This document shows positions 1 to 8,381 of a stretch of 21,708 nucleotides of DNA, piece by piece; position 1 is the first letter of the stretch, and every line of letters begins with the position of its first letter. The notes beneath the pieces are model-generated. The model saw only the letters and a program-made list of their open reading frames with translations. It ran no database searches and was not told where the DNA came from. The translations under genes were made by a program, and so were the position numbers. The DNA comes from a virus: positions 1 through 21,708 of the IMG/VR virus record IMGVR_UViG_3300009184_000247. One strand, given 5' to 3'.

Positions 1-154
1 AGATGGTAATACATCTGGCGTTATTACTTTGACAACAAACACTGGTTGGACTTTGGTTGGTCTGATGACTGTTGTTGCTACTGCTGGTACAGCACAAGCT
101 TTCCGCGCTCGTAAAACAGGCGATGGTACTTGGACTCTTTACCGTTTAGCTTAA
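1..154 (+). CDS. C-terminal end of a phage structural protein (partial)
   Basis: An open frame enters from the left edge (codons in phase with position 2) and stops with TAA at 152-154, giving about 50 residues. The tail is rich in Thr, Gly, Val and Ala and ends in a GTWTLYRLA-like stretch, which suggests a beta-structured virion component such as a decoration, coat-associated or fibre protein. It is followed at once by a strong terminator, so it closes a transcription unit. The next gene ends in a similar Trp-containing beta strand. The start and most of the protein are outside the window, so the exact product cannot be named. Confidence 0.65.
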   Translation, partial: DGNTSGVITLTTNTGWTLVGLMTVVATAGTAQAFRARKTGDGTWTLYRLA

Positions 155-162
155 TGTAATAT

Positions 163-186
163 CCCGCCCTTCGGGGCGGGTTTTTT
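163..186 (+). terminator. Rho-independent terminator
   Basis: A perfect 7-bp GC stem (CCCGCCC at 163-169 and GGGCGGG at 174-180) closes a stable TTCG tetraloop and is followed directly by six T residues (181-186). This is a textbook intrinsic terminator for the plus strand, 8 bases after the upstream stop codon. The Shine-Dalgarno of the next gene (AAGGA, 187-191) begins right after the T tract. Confidence 0.93.
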
Positions 187-197
187 AAGGAAAAATC

Positions 198-557
198 ATG
201 GCAAATAATCAACCCGTTGGTGTTGCGTATTCTGACCCAGCCCTTACAGCATTTTATTTGAACGCGCCTGTAACTAAAACTGCAAGTTTTACACTCGGCG
301 ATTCAGAGAACTATGTTGTAGCTAACGGTTCGGCAGCTAACGTAACAGTAACGCTACCTAGCGGTTCAAGCTATATCGGCCGTACGATTACTATTAAAAA
401 CTTATCAGGTACATATACAGTTATCTCAGCTTCATCTAACGTAAAACCTTTGACTTCAGCTACCGCTGGAACAGCTATTTTGGCTGCTACTGCTGGTAAA
501 TGGGCTACTTTGGTTTGCGAAGATGGTACAAACTGGGTAATTATTGCTGCTGCATAA
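198..557 (+). CDS. Beta-rich phage structural protein (head decoration/fibre-like)
   Basis: A 119-aa protein with ATG preceded by AAGGA at 6 nt spacing. Residues 40-119 are dominated by alternating Thr/Val/Ser/Ala/Gly with phrases such as TVTLPSG and IGRTITIKNLSGTYTVI, typical of trimeric beta-structured decoration or head-fibre domains of phage virions. There is no signal peptide or membrane segment. It sits between a terminator and the gp4/gp10-like tail genes, in the capsid-to-tail part of the morphogenesis operon, so a virion role is likely. The precise family is not recognised, and a tail-fibre fragment is the alternative. Confidence 0.75.
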   Translation: MANNQPVGVAYSDPALTAFYLNAPVTKTASFTLGDSENYVVANGSAANVTVTLPSGSSYIGRTITIKNLSGTYTVISASSNVKPLTSATAGTAILAATAGKWATLVCEDGTNWVIIAAA

Positions 558-581
558 AAATAGGGGGCTTAGGCTCCCTAT
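556..581 (-). terminator. Hairpin with A-tract: minus-strand terminator or mRNA 3' hairpin
   Basis: Arms at 560-568 and 573-581 pair over 9 bp (one G-T wobble) around a TTAG loop, directly after the stop of the structural gene. On the plus strand no T tract follows (CTAACTG). On the minus strand the hairpin is followed by five Ts (complement of 556-560), so it is better shaped to stop antisense transcription. It may instead protect or process the plus-strand mRNA end. Confidence 0.45.
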
Positions 582-596
582 CTAACTGAAAAAATC

Positions 597-809
597 ATGC
601 CAATAATTTACATGAAACACCCCATTCATGGGACTAAAGTCGCTACAATGGAAGCCGAAGCGGAGTATGATGAGTCAAACGGCTGGAAACGCTACGAACT
701 GGATACGCAACCAGCGCCCGTAGTTGAAGAAATTAAAGCAATAGAAGAAGTGATTGCGGCTCCTGTTAATACACTGGAAAAAAGAACACGTCGTAAAACT
801 ACAGAGTAA
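597..809 (+). CDS. Small conserved-type phage protein
   Basis: A 70-aa protein. The N-terminal half (IIYMKHPIHGTKVATMEAEAEYDESNGWKRYEL, residues 3-36, has key residues KHP, HGTKVA and NGW) resembles small proteins often found next to capsid and head-completion genes in phages. The C-terminal half is acidic and then basic (EKRTRRKTTE) and looks unstructured. The Shine-Dalgarno is weak and A-rich. It lies 10 bp ahead of the gp4-like gene, so it is probably co-expressed with the tail genes. No function is known to me. It could be a minor virion or assembly factor. Confidence 0.7.
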   Translation: MPIIYMKHPIHGTKVATMEAEAEYDESNGWKRYELDTQPAPVVEEIKAIEEVIAAPVNTLEKRTRRKTTE

Positions 810-819
810 GGGATAAGCT

Positions 820-1536
820 ATGGCGATTTATACAGCCAACGATCAAATTAACGGCGCATTACGCGTATTAGGTATTTTGGCTGAAGGTGAAACGCCTTCC
901 GCTGCTACTTCTCAAGACGCTTTGACTGCGCTCAATCAAATGATTGATTCGTGGAATACCGAGCGTCTATCTGTATTTAATACGCAAGATCAGACTTATC
1001 TATGGACACCCGGTTTAAAGACCCAAACGCTTGGGCCTAGCGGTGACTTTGTAGGTAATCGTCCAATTATGATTGACGACTCTACTTATTTCCGTGACCC
1101 TGCTAATGGTATTTCATTTGGTATCAAACTAATTAATCAACAGCAATATGATGGTATTGCGGTTAAAACAGTGACCTCCACTTATCCACAGGTTATGTGG
1201 ATTAACATGGAATACCCAAATATCACTATGACCATCTATCCTGTACCTACTAAGGTATTGGAATGGCATTTTATTTCTGTAGACGAGCTAATGAGTGTTC
1301 CTAGTTTATCTACCAATATTTTGATGCCTCCTGGCTATTTACGTGCTTTCAAGTACAACTTGGCGTGTGAAATTGCCAATGAATTCGGTATTGAGCCACC
1401 ACCTAATGTAGCCCGTATTGCGATGACTTCTAAGCGCAATCTTAAGCGTATTAATAACCCTGACGACATTATGTCTTTGCCTTACAGCATTGTTGGCACT
1501 CGTCAGCGCTTTAACATTTTTGCTGGTAATTATTAA
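820..1536 (+). CDS. P22 gp4-like tail accessory / head completion protein
   Basis: A 238-aa protein matching the P22 tail accessory factor (gp4) family in length and layout. The N-terminal part (about residues 5-50) reads INGALRVLGI, then ALTALNQMIDSWNTERL, the usual helical start. The middle carries the TMTIYPVP strand (136-143), and the C-terminal third (NILMPPGYLRAFKYNLACEIANEFG, 166-190) is the typical helix. In P22 this protein extends the portal ring and helps close the head after packaging. The start is supported by AGGGA upstream. The stop overlaps the next start (TAATG), so it is coupled to the gp10-like gene as in P22-type clusters. Confidence 0.88.
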   Translation: MAIYTANDQINGALRVLGILAEGETPSAATSQDALTALNQMIDSWNTERLSVFNTQDQTYLWTPGLKTQTLGPSGDFVGNRPIMIDDSTYFRDPANGISFGIKLINQQQYDGIAVKTVTSTYPQVMWINMEYPNITMTIYPVPTKVLEWHFISVDELMSVPSLSTNILMPPGYLRAFKYNLACEIANEFGIEPPPNVARIAMTSKRNLKRINNPDDIMSLPYSIVGTRQRFNIFAGNY

Positions 1537-2975
1537 TGCTAACGCCGATTTTAGGGCAAGCGTACGTTGCTCGTAGCGTTAACGCTGCGGATAACCGTAT
1601 GATTAACCTATTTCCAGAAGCCACGCCTGAAGGTGGCTACACAGGGGGTTTTCTTAATCGTACGCCCGGCTTGCGATTACTTACTACGGTTGGTACTGGC
1701 CCTATTCGTGGGCTTTGGACGCATTTAACTAATGGTGAAGATGCTTATGTAGCGTCTGGCAATGAGTTTTATAAGATTTTGCCTGACTTTACTGCTACTA
1801 AATTAGGTAATATTAGCGGTACAGGCCCAGTATCTATTGCTGACAATGGTACGCAACTATTCATTGCTTGCGGCGCCGATGCGTACGTTTACACCGAAAC
1901 AACTAATACTTTTGTTCAAATTACTGATCCTGACTTTTATGGGGCGGAAACAGTCTGTTACATTGATGGTTACTTTTGCTTTAACCAACCAGGCACACAA
2001 ATTCTTTGGGTTACAGGCATTTTTGATGGCACATCAATTGACCCATTAGCGTTTGCGGCTGCTGAAAGTACACCGGATAATGTGGTAGCCGTAGTATCAA
2101 ACAATCGTGAAGTATGGGTATTTGGTACAGGCACAACTGAAGTTTGGTATGACGCAGCCACAACACCGTTTCCATTAGCGCCAATTCAAGGCGCGTATAA
2201 CGAGATCGGTTGTATTGCCAAATCGTCTATTGCGAAATTAGATAACAGCTTGTTTTGGCTTGGCGCTGATCCACGGGGCTATGGCATCGTTTATCGCAAC
2301 CAAGGTTACACAGGCAAACGCATTTCTACCCATGCCATTGAGTTCGCTATTCAAAGCTATGGCGATGTTTCTGACGCTGTTGCTTACACTTATCAGCAAG
2401 AAGGTCATGCGTTCTATGTGTTAGCGTTTCCGACTGCTGGCAAGACTTGGGCGTATGACGTATCTACAGGTGCTTGGCATGAACGTGCAGGTTGGGACAA
2501 CGGTGCATTTACCCGCCATCGCGCCCAATGCCAAATGAGTTTTGATAGCGAAACTATTGTTGGTGACTATGAGAATGGCAACTTATACGCATTTGACTTA
2601 GAACTATACGAAGATAATGGCGTTATTCAGAAGTGGTTACGTTCATGGCGTCCTATTCCTGAAAATCAAAACACTACTATGCGTACGGCTCAACATGGCT
2701 TGCAATTGCTTTGCGAGTCAGGCCCAGGACTTAATTTAGGTCAAGGTAGCGACCCTGAAGCAATGCTTCGTTGGTCTGATGATGGCGGCCATACGTGGTC
2801 TAACGAACATTGGACAAAAATGGGTAAGATTGGTCAATATGGTTTCCGTGCCTTTTGGCGTCGTCTTGGCATGACGCTTAAGTTGCGTGATCGTGTCTAT
2901 GAAGTGTCTGGTACTGACCCTGTAAAAATCGTTATTACAGGCGCTAATTTAATAGTAACGCCGACTAGCAGATAA
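1536..2975 (+). CDS. P22 gp10-like packaged DNA stabilisation / tail hub protein
   Basis: A 479-aa protein of the P22 gp10 (Phage_stabilise) type. It opens with LGQAYVARSVNAADNRMINLFPE (6-28), the family signature region, then shows repeated beta-propeller-like blades with G-x-W and Y-x-Y patterns, and ends with a beta-rich C-terminus. In P22, gp10 forms the hub that joins the gp4 ring to tailspikes and needle and keeps DNA in the head. Length matches the P22 protein. TAATG overlaps at both ends tie it to the neighbours, indicating tight co-translation of the tail genes. Confidence 0.9.
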   Translation: MLTPILGQAYVARSVNAADNRMINLFPEATPEGGYTGGFLNRTPGLRLLTTVGTGPIRGLWTHLTNGEDAYVASGNEFYKILPDFTATKLGNISGTGPVSIADNGTQLFIACGADAYVYTETTNTFVQITDPDFYGAETVCYIDGYFCFNQPGTQILWVTGIFDGTSIDPLAFAAAESTPDNVVAVVSNNREVWVFGTGTTEVWYDAATTPFPLAPIQGAYNEIGCIAKSSIAKLDNSLFWLGADPRGYGIVYRNQGYTGKRISTHAIEFAIQSYGDVSDAVAYTYQQEGHAFYVLAFPTAGKTWAYDVSTGAWHERAGWDNGAFTRHRAQCQMSFDSETIVGDYENGNLYAFDLELYEDNGVIQKWLRSWRPIPENQNTTMRTAQHGLQLLCESGPGLNLGQGSDPEAMLRWSDDGGHTWSNEHWTKMGKIGQYGFRAFWRRLGMTLKLRDRVYEVSGTDPVKIVITGANLIVTPTSR

Positions 2976-3622
2976 TGGCAAATCCAGATATTACTAAAAT
3001 CCCTGCGCCTAGGACACCGTTTCTAGACCCAGAAACAAACGATATTACGCCTGCTTGGTATCGTTTCCTATACAACCTATTTATTTTTACCGGCAGCGGT
3101 GGGGACGGCGGTCTTGCTGTTAACCGTGGTGGTACAGGTCAAACAAGCTATACCAATGGGCAATTGCTGATTGGTAACAGCTTAGGGAATACCCTTAGCA
3201 AAAATACATTAACACCAGGTACTGGTATTGGCGTTACCAATGGTAATGGCACAATTGCTATTGCTAACACAGGCGTTACTTCGGTAACTGCGGGCGCGGG
3301 TGTATCAGTCAGCGCGGCTACAGGCGCAGTAACCATAGCCAATACAGGCGTTACTTCTTTTAGTGGTGGGACTACAGGATTAGCTCCATCTAGCGCAACA
3401 ACTGGGGCTGTAGTGCTTTCAGGTACTTTAGCTTTAGCTAATGGTGGCACAGGCGCAACTACTGCCGCAGGAGCTAGAACTAATCTAGGTTTAGGTACGA
3501 TGGCTACGCAAAACGTAGGTATTACTGCTACGATTACAACTGCTAAATTAACCGCTTTAGGCGCTAATGGCAGTATGACTTTTGTTAATGGCATCTTAAC
3601 TGCACAAACGCAAGCTACGTAA
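2975..3622 (+). CDS. Gly/Thr-rich tail fibre or needle-like protein
   Basis: A 215-aa protein. Residues 1-40 (PAPRTPFLDPE, then ITPAWYRFLYNLF) form a compact conserved-looking head that probably docks on the tail. Residues 48-215 are low-complexity beta repeats: GGTGQTSYTNGQLL (52-65), two copies of an IANTGVTS phrase (96-103, 121-128) and GGTGATTAAGARTNLGLGTMATQ (157-179), a phrase common in trimeric phage fibres. It follows the gp10-like gene, where P22 has its needle gene, so it is a needle or fibre candidate. It is short for a receptor-binding fibre and has no obvious enzymatic tip. TAATG junctions occur on both sides. Confidence 0.8.
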   Translation: MANPDITKIPAPRTPFLDPETNDITPAWYRFLYNLFIFTGSGGDGGLAVNRGGTGQTSYTNGQLLIGNSLGNTLSKNTLTPGTGIGVTNGNGTIAIANTGVTSVTAGAGVSVSAATGAVTIANTGVTSFSGGTTGLAPSSATTGAVVLSGTLALANGGTGATTAAGARTNLGLGTMATQNVGITATITTAKLTALGANGSMTFVNGILTAQTQAT

Positions 3623-4455
3623 TGACCCAATTAACCGCTATCACCGAACAAAAGATTCAGGTTTTAGAAGCTGAATTTTTAAAACAACCACAGGCAGACT
3701 GCCCCGTGGTGCATCGGTTTGGCCCAAGCATTTATATCCGTGAAGTAACAATCCCCGCTGATACATTCTCAATTGGTCATCGTCAAACTACAACGCACCT
3801 AAATATCATGCTTGCTGGGCGCGTAACAATGGTTAACGAGGATGGCTCACATACTGAGCTAGTAGCGCCTCAGACGTTTGTGGCAGGCCCAGGGCGTAAG
3901 ATTGGTTATATCCATGAAACGATGATTTGGCAAAACGTCTACGCAACAGACGAAACCGACATAGAAAAGCTAGAAACGATGTTTTTAGATAAAAGCGCTA
4001 CTTGGCAAGAGAATCAAAAAAATCAACAGTTATTGCTGTCTTTTGATCATTCTAAAGATATTGCAGATTATTACGCGGCAATTGCTGAATACGGCTTTGA
4101 CCAAGAAACAGTACAAGCGCAAGTACAGAATTTAGATGACCAAATTGATATGCCGTATGGTAACTACAAGATGATGGTATCTCCTTCAAATATTGAAGGC
4201 AAAGGCGTTTTTGCCACAGGAAACATTGAAGCAGGCGAAGTGATTGCGCCTGCTAGAATTGCTGGTAAACGTACGCCAGCAGGAAGATTTACAAATCATG
4301 CAAAAAATCCCAACGCCAAGATGATTTTGTTAGATAATGGTGATGTAAACTTGGTAGCAGTTGTGCCTATCGTCGGTTGTAAAGGCGGTAATTTGGGTGA
4401 AGAAATCACAATTGATTACCGTCAGGCGTTGAGCCTAGCAATAAGGAGAAATTAA
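3622..4455 (+). CDS. Cupin-SET domain fusion protein
   Basis: A 277-aa two-domain protein. Residues about 30-110 form a cupin-like barrel (GHRQTTTHLNIMLAGRVTM, 52-70, with His53 and His59 as possible metal ligands, and a second motif around GYIHETMIW, 95-103), a type seen in phage tail-region proteins. Residues about 181-267 carry SET-domain signatures: IEGKGVFATGNIEAGEVI (191-208), RFTNHAKNPNA (222-232, the NH motif that shapes the S-adenosylmethionine site) and GEEITIDYR (259-267, with the catalytic-type Tyr266). SET proteins methylate lysines, so a lysine methyltransferase acting on a virion or host protein is plausible but unproven. It lies between fibre-like and ejection-protein genes in the virion operon. 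Confidence 0.82.
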   Translation: MTQLTAITEQKIQVLEAEFLKQPQADCPVVHRFGPSIYIREVTIPADTFSIGHRQTTTHLNIMLAGRVTMVNEDGSHTELVAPQTFVAGPGRKIGYIHETMIWQNVYATDETDIEKLETMFLDKSATWQENQKNQQLLLSFDHSKDIADYYAAIAEYGFDQETVQAQVQNLDDQIDMPYGNYKMMVSPSNIEGKGVFATGNIEAGEVIAPARIAGKRTPAGRFTNHAKNPNAKMILLDNGDVNLVAVVPIVGCKGGNLGEEITIDYRQALSLAIRRN

Positions 4456-4456
4456 T

Positions 4457-5215
4457 ATGTCTGGAGTCGCAACAGCCATCGTAGGAGGCGCCGTAATTGG
4501 CGGCGTTTTATCGTCCCAAGCTTCTAAAAGCGCTGCACAAACACAAGCCGATGCAGCCAATCAAGCTACCGCAGCGCAACAACAAGCGCTAGATCGACAA
4601 TTAGCTTTACAACAACCGTTTACAACTGCGGGTACAACCGCCGTAAATCAATTGTCTGCTATGACTCAACCTGGTGGCGTAGCCACACAAGACTTTACTT
4701 TTGGCCCCGGCGCGTATCAAGCTGACCCTGGCTATGCTTTTAGACTTAAAGAAGGCATGAACGCCATGAACGCTACTGCGGCTGCCCGTGGTGGTTTGAT
4801 CTCTGGTAACGCTCTTAGAGCAGGTCAAGCATTTGGACAAGAATTAGGTTCGCAAGAATATAGCAACGCATTTAACCGCGCACAAAATATGTTTCAAATG
4901 AATCGTAATAACTTGTTAGACCCATTGAAATTTTTAACTAACATCGGTCAAGCAGGCGCAAGTAATCAAGCAGCCAATGTAGGCTCTTTTGGTAGTTCAC
5001 AAGCTGCTAACATTACTGGTGCAGGTAATGCTACTGCCGCAGGTCAAGTTGGCGCGGCTAATGCCTATACCAACGCTATTGGTCAAGGTATTGGCGGGTA
5101 TCAAATGAATCAATTGATCAACCGTTCTGCGTATAATCAACCAACTAGCTACTATGGTGGATATGGCTCTGGTACAGAAGGCTCTAGTAACTTTATTGGC
5201 CCAGTTCAAAGTTAA
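4457..5215 (+). CDS. DNA ejection / internal virion protein (P22 gp7 position)
   Basis: A 252-aa protein with a Gly/Ala-rich hydrophobic N-terminus (VATAIVGGAVIGGVLSS, 4-20), then an Ala/Gln-rich helical part (21-60), a conserved-looking DPGYAFRLKEGMNAMNATAAARGGLISGNALR stretch (key DPGYAFRLKEG at 91-101 and ARGGLISG at 109-116) and a Gly/Asn/Gln-rich tail. This is the usual look of phage DNA-transfer proteins that leave the head with the DNA. The strong AAGGAG site lies 7 nt before the ATG. Position after the fibre-like and cupin-SET genes and before two more ejection-type genes matches the gp7-gp20-gp16 order of P22. Confidence 0.8.
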   Translation: MSGVATAIVGGAVIGGVLSSQASKSAAQTQADAANQATAAQQQALDRQLALQQPFTTAGTTAVNQLSAMTQPGGVATQDFTFGPGAYQADPGYAFRLKEGMNAMNATAAARGGLISGNALRAGQAFGQELGSQEYSNAFNRAQNMFQMNRNNLLDPLKFLTNIGQAGASNQAANVGSFGSSQAANITGAGNATAAGQVGAANAYTNAIGQGIGGYQMNQLINRSAYNQPTSYYGGYGSGTEGSSNFIGPVQS

Positions 5216-5224
5216 GGAATAAAT

Positions 5225-6388
5225 ATGCCAATTGATCCAAATATCCCCCTTCAAGTTAAACCTTTTAACATTGATTTACCTGTTAATCAGTTAGCTGCGG
5301 TTGGTGAAGCCATGAAAATTGGCGAGATGAACCGCGGTATTGAAGAACAAAATCGTTTAAATGAATACCTTAGAAGTGCTGACCTAACTAAACCTGAAGC
5401 ACGTTCTGAATTAATTAAATACGGTAAAACAGGTTTGGCGTATGGTAAAGCGCTTGGTGAACAAGAAAAGCTTGGCCTAGAAGCTAAAAAGCTTGGTTTA
5501 GACGCTAAAGCTAAACAATTAGATATTCAACGTGAACAGTTTGGTAATCTAGTATTTAACCCATCTAATGAGAACGTAACTGCTCATTTGCAAGATAGCG
5601 TATTAAAAGGCGAGCTTCCACAAGCACAAGCGCAAGCATTACTTCAACAAGTAATGCCAATGAACGCGGCGCAACGTAAGCAATTCTTTACCGATATGGG
5701 TATGAAAGTCCAAGAACGCGCTCAACTAGAAACTACACGCCGTGGTCAAGACATTTCTGCAACTACAACTATGCGTGGTCAAGATATTTCTGCGTCCACC
5801 ACACGCCGTGGTCAAGATATGCAATACGCCCCGGACGTTGTAGCCAATACTCTTACTGACGCGGCAGGTAACGTGACCCAATTTAATCGCTTTGGTGAAG
5901 TTATTGGCAAACCAGGTCAAGTTGGTAAACCAAGCGCTACATTTGAAAAGACTGCTGCGTTGCAAAAACAACAAAGTAAAGACCTTGGTTTGGCTATTAC
6001 TGAACTTGAACGCGTCACTAAAGATGGCGGTTTGATTGACCAATCTACTGGTAGCGGCGCTGGTCGTGCAATTGATATTGGCGTTGGAATTATTGGTAAA
6101 GCCACACCAGGCGCAATTGCTATTGCTAAATTGAAACCGATTGCTGATATGGCGCTTAAGATGGTACCGCGCTTTGAAGGCCCACAGTCTGATAAAGATA
6201 CTGCGTCTTACAAAGAAGCGGCAGGTCAATTGGCAGACGCATCCTTACCAAACGAAATTCGTAAAGAAGCTGGTAAAGAAGTATTGCGTTTAATGAAGGC
6301 TCGTAAAGGTCAGTTTGTTAATGAAGTAATGGCAAACGAAGGAATGAGCGCTGGTGGTGTAGATACAAGCAATCCTTTACTTAAGTAA
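5225..6388 (+). CDS. Internal virion / ejection-type protein with RGQD repeats (P22 gp20 position)
   Basis: A 387-aa soluble protein. Residues 25-105 are charged helical sequence likely to form coiled coils. Residues 170-202 hold three 11-residue repeats around RGQD (173-176, 184-187, 195-198). Residues 240-370 form a distinct C-terminal domain with ITELERVTKDGGLIDQSTGSG (258-278), LKPIADMALKMVPRFEGPQSDKDT (303-326) and VLRLMKARKGQF (353-364), a module I associate with phage internal proteins. The gene is 9 bp after the previous ejection gene and starts behind AAGGA. It probably travels in the head and takes part in DNA delivery, but the biochemical role is unknown. Confidence 0.78.
   Translation: MPIDPNIPLQVKPFNIDLPVNQLAAVGEAMKIGEMNRGIEEQNRLNEYLRSADLTKPEARSELIKYGKTGLAYGKALGEQEKLGLEAKKLGLDAKAKQLDIQREQFGNLVFNPSNENVTAHLQDSVLKGELPQAQAQALLQQVMPMNAAQRKQFFTDMGMKVQERAQLETTRRGQDISATTTMRGQDISASTTRRGQDMQYAPDVVANTLTDAAGNVTQFNRFGEVIGKPGQVGKPSATFEKTAALQKQQSKDLGLAITELERVTKDGGLIDQSTGSGAGRAIDIGVGIIGKATPGAIAIAKLKPIADMALKMVPRFEGPQSDKDTASYKEAAGQLADASLPNEIRKEAGKEVLRLMKARKGQFVNEVMANEGMSAGGVDTSNPLLK
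5732..5830 (+). repeat. Three in-frame 33-bp tandem repeats
   Basis: Three 33-bp units encode TTRRGQDISAT, TTMRGQDISAS and TTRRGQDMQYA. They differ at a few codon positions, so they are not an assembly artefact of identical copies, and sit between the helical N-part and the C-terminal domain of the ejection-type protein. An 11-residue period fits a helical coiled-coil or solenoid linker. Confidence 0.85.
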
Positions 6389-6401
6389 TTAGGAACCTAA
6401 T

Positions 6402-8378
6402 ATGGCAGGCTTACAAGACATCCTTTCGGATCCAAATTACGTTAATGCTAATCCTGCTACAAAAGCAGCTATTTTTGACAAATTTGCGCCTTTAGATCCT
6501 AATTTTGCTAACGCTAACCTTGAAACGCAAAGTGCTATCCGCGCTAAATTTGGTCTATCAGCGCCCGTAGCTGCTGAACCTGAAACCCGCGCTAATGTTG
6601 GTGCTGAATTACCAGCGTTTGCTAAAACTAGTCCTAACTTGTACGCTGGTTTAGTAAAAACCCGTCAAATGCTTGGCCCAACTGCCGAAATGCTTGGTGG
6701 TGTTGCTGGTGGTGTGCTTGGCGCTGGTGCTGGTGCTATTGCTTCACCAACTGTAGTTATTAACCCTGTAACAGGCGGTGTGGCTGGTTCAGCCCTTGGA
6801 TATGCTACTGCTAAAGAATTGCTTAACAAAGCTGACGTAGCTCTTGGATTGGCTAAACCTGAAACAGGTGGTCAAGCTATGAACCGTGCGGTAGGCAACG
6901 TAGCTGAAGGCGCTGCTTTTGAAGTTGGCGGTCAAGTAGCTGGCAAAGCTATTAATAAGTTAGTAGACGCTGGCACAGCCGTCATGGGTAAAGTTGCTGA
7001 CATTAACCAGTTACCTAAGCAATTGGCAGCTAAGATTGCTCGTAAATCATTTGAAACACCCGAAAACGTCGCTGCTGGGCGTAATGCGCTACAAGAAGCT
7101 ATTAAAGCTGGTGATAACGTAACTGCTCAACAAGCCCTTGCACAAGGTAAAGTTGTAGCCCCAGGCGCTCAAGCAGTGCTTCAAAAAACTATTTCTAGAA
7201 CATCGCCTGCCGTACAAGAATCTAAAGCTTTGGCTGATGAAGCTGCGCGTATGTCTACTATCAAAGAAATAACACCGGATCTTAACGCGGCTGTTGTTGC
7301 GCGTAGAGATGCGTCTAAGCCATTCTACGAAGCGGCGGATAAAGCAATTGTGCCGCTAGATAAAGACGTATCTGCTGTATTAGCTCGTATGCCAGAAGGC
7401 ACTTTGGCTGCGGCGGCTAATATTGCTAAGATGGAAGGCCGTCCTTTTGTCATGGGTCAAAAAACGGCTGGGCAAATGATGGAAATGCCAGGTCAATTCG
7501 ACCAATTTGGCAAACCAATCATGGTTCCTGTAGAAAGCAAACTACCACAATTAACTGGTGAGTCTATGCACTACATTAGACGTGCTTTATCTGACGTTGC
7601 TTATGGCCCTACTGCATCTACAGGCGCAGGTCGTGATACACAAATGGCTGCGCGTACGTTATTAGACGACTACATCAAGGTATTTGAAACTAAAGTACCT
7701 GAATATAAAGAAGCTAGAACTATATTCTCTGATTTATCTGCGCCAGTTAACCAAGCGCAAGTGCTTAAAGAAATGGCGTCTGTGTTGGAGAAGCCAGGCG
7801 GCGGTGAGCGTATTGGCCCATTCCTTAATGTATTAGGCCGCGGCGAAACTGCTATGCTTAAACGTGCTGGCGGTAAAGGTGCGCCTCGCTATGAATCTTT
7901 GGCTGAAGTATTGACGCCTGAGCAGTTGCAAACAGTTCGCGGTGTAGCAGATCAATTGGCTACGGATGCGTCTGTTGGTAAACAAATTTCTGCTGGTCAA
8001 CAATTAGCAACTAAATTGCTTAAAGACGAATTGCCAAACTATCGTTTGCCTAACATTTTTAACGTCATTGCTACTACAGCCAATAAGATGCTTGACGTAT
8101 TAGGTCTTAAAGTTGGTGAAAAAACTATCAAAGAAATTGCCAAAGCTGGCGAAAGCGCTAAATCTTTTGACGAATTGCTTGCATTGTTACCTGGACAAGA
8201 CCGCGTTAAAGTTCTAAAAGCTATAAGCGATCCTGATACTTGGGCTAAAATCAACACCGTAGCTAAGAACCCTGCGGTTGGAAAAGCCCTTATGGGTGTT
8301 TCAGCAGAAGTACCTGAAATGCCTGCAAATGCTTTAGCACCCCAGCAATCACAAAACGTAAATGCACTTGCGAGGTAA
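6402..8378 (+). CDS. Large internal virion / ejection protein (P22 gp16 position)
   Basis: A 658-aa protein and the longest virion gene in this part. The N-terminus carries two 20-residue repeats beginning DPNYVNANPATKAAI (10-24) and DPNFANANLETQSAI (32-46). Residues 94-135 are a Gly/Ala-rich zipper-like hydrophobic region (GGVAGGVLGAGAGAIA) that could insert in or cross a membrane. The rest is long alpha-helical sequence rich in Ala, Lys and Glu. Its size, membrane-active region and place as the third ejection-type gene, just before lysis, match the gp16 role in P22, which helps DNA cross the host membrane. No peptidoglycan hydrolase motif was recognised. Confidence 0.8.
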   Translation: MAGLQDILSDPNYVNANPATKAAIFDKFAPLDPNFANANLETQSAIRAKFGLSAPVAAEPETRANVGAELPAFAKTSPNLYAGLVKTRQMLGPTAEMLGGVAGGVLGAGAGAIASPTVVINPVTGGVAGSALGYATAKELLNKADVALGLAKPETGGQAMNRAVGNVAEGAAFEVGGQVAGKAINKLVDAGTAVMGKVADINQLPKQLAAKIARKSFETPENVAAGRNALQEAIKAGDNVTAQQALAQGKVVAPGAQAVLQKTISRTSPAVQESKALADEAARMSTIKEITPDLNAAVVARRDASKPFYEAADKAIVPLDKDVSAVLARMPEGTLAAAANIAKMEGRPFVMGQKTAGQMMEMPGQFDQFGKPIMVPVESKLPQLTGESMHYIRRALSDVAYGPTASTGAGRDTQMAARTLLDDYIKVFETKVPEYKEARTIFSDLSAPVNQAQVLKEMASVLEKPGGGERIGPFLNVLGRGETAMLKRAGGKGAPRYESLAEVLTPEQLQTVRGVADQLATDASVGKQISAGQQLATKLLKDELPNYRLPNIFNVIATTANKMLDVLGLKVGEKTIKEIAKAGESAKSFDELLALLPGQDRVKVLKAISDPDTWAKINTVAKNPAVGKALMGVSAEVPEMPANALAPQQSQNVNALAR

Positions 8379-8381
8379 ATC

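Noticed and set aside
3148-3630. 160-codon open frame on the minus strand opposite the fibre-like gene
   Set aside because: It mirrors the Gly/Thr/Ala repeats of the plus-strand gene; the product is Val/Pro/Ala low complexity, and the plus-strand frame has coupled start and stop signals.
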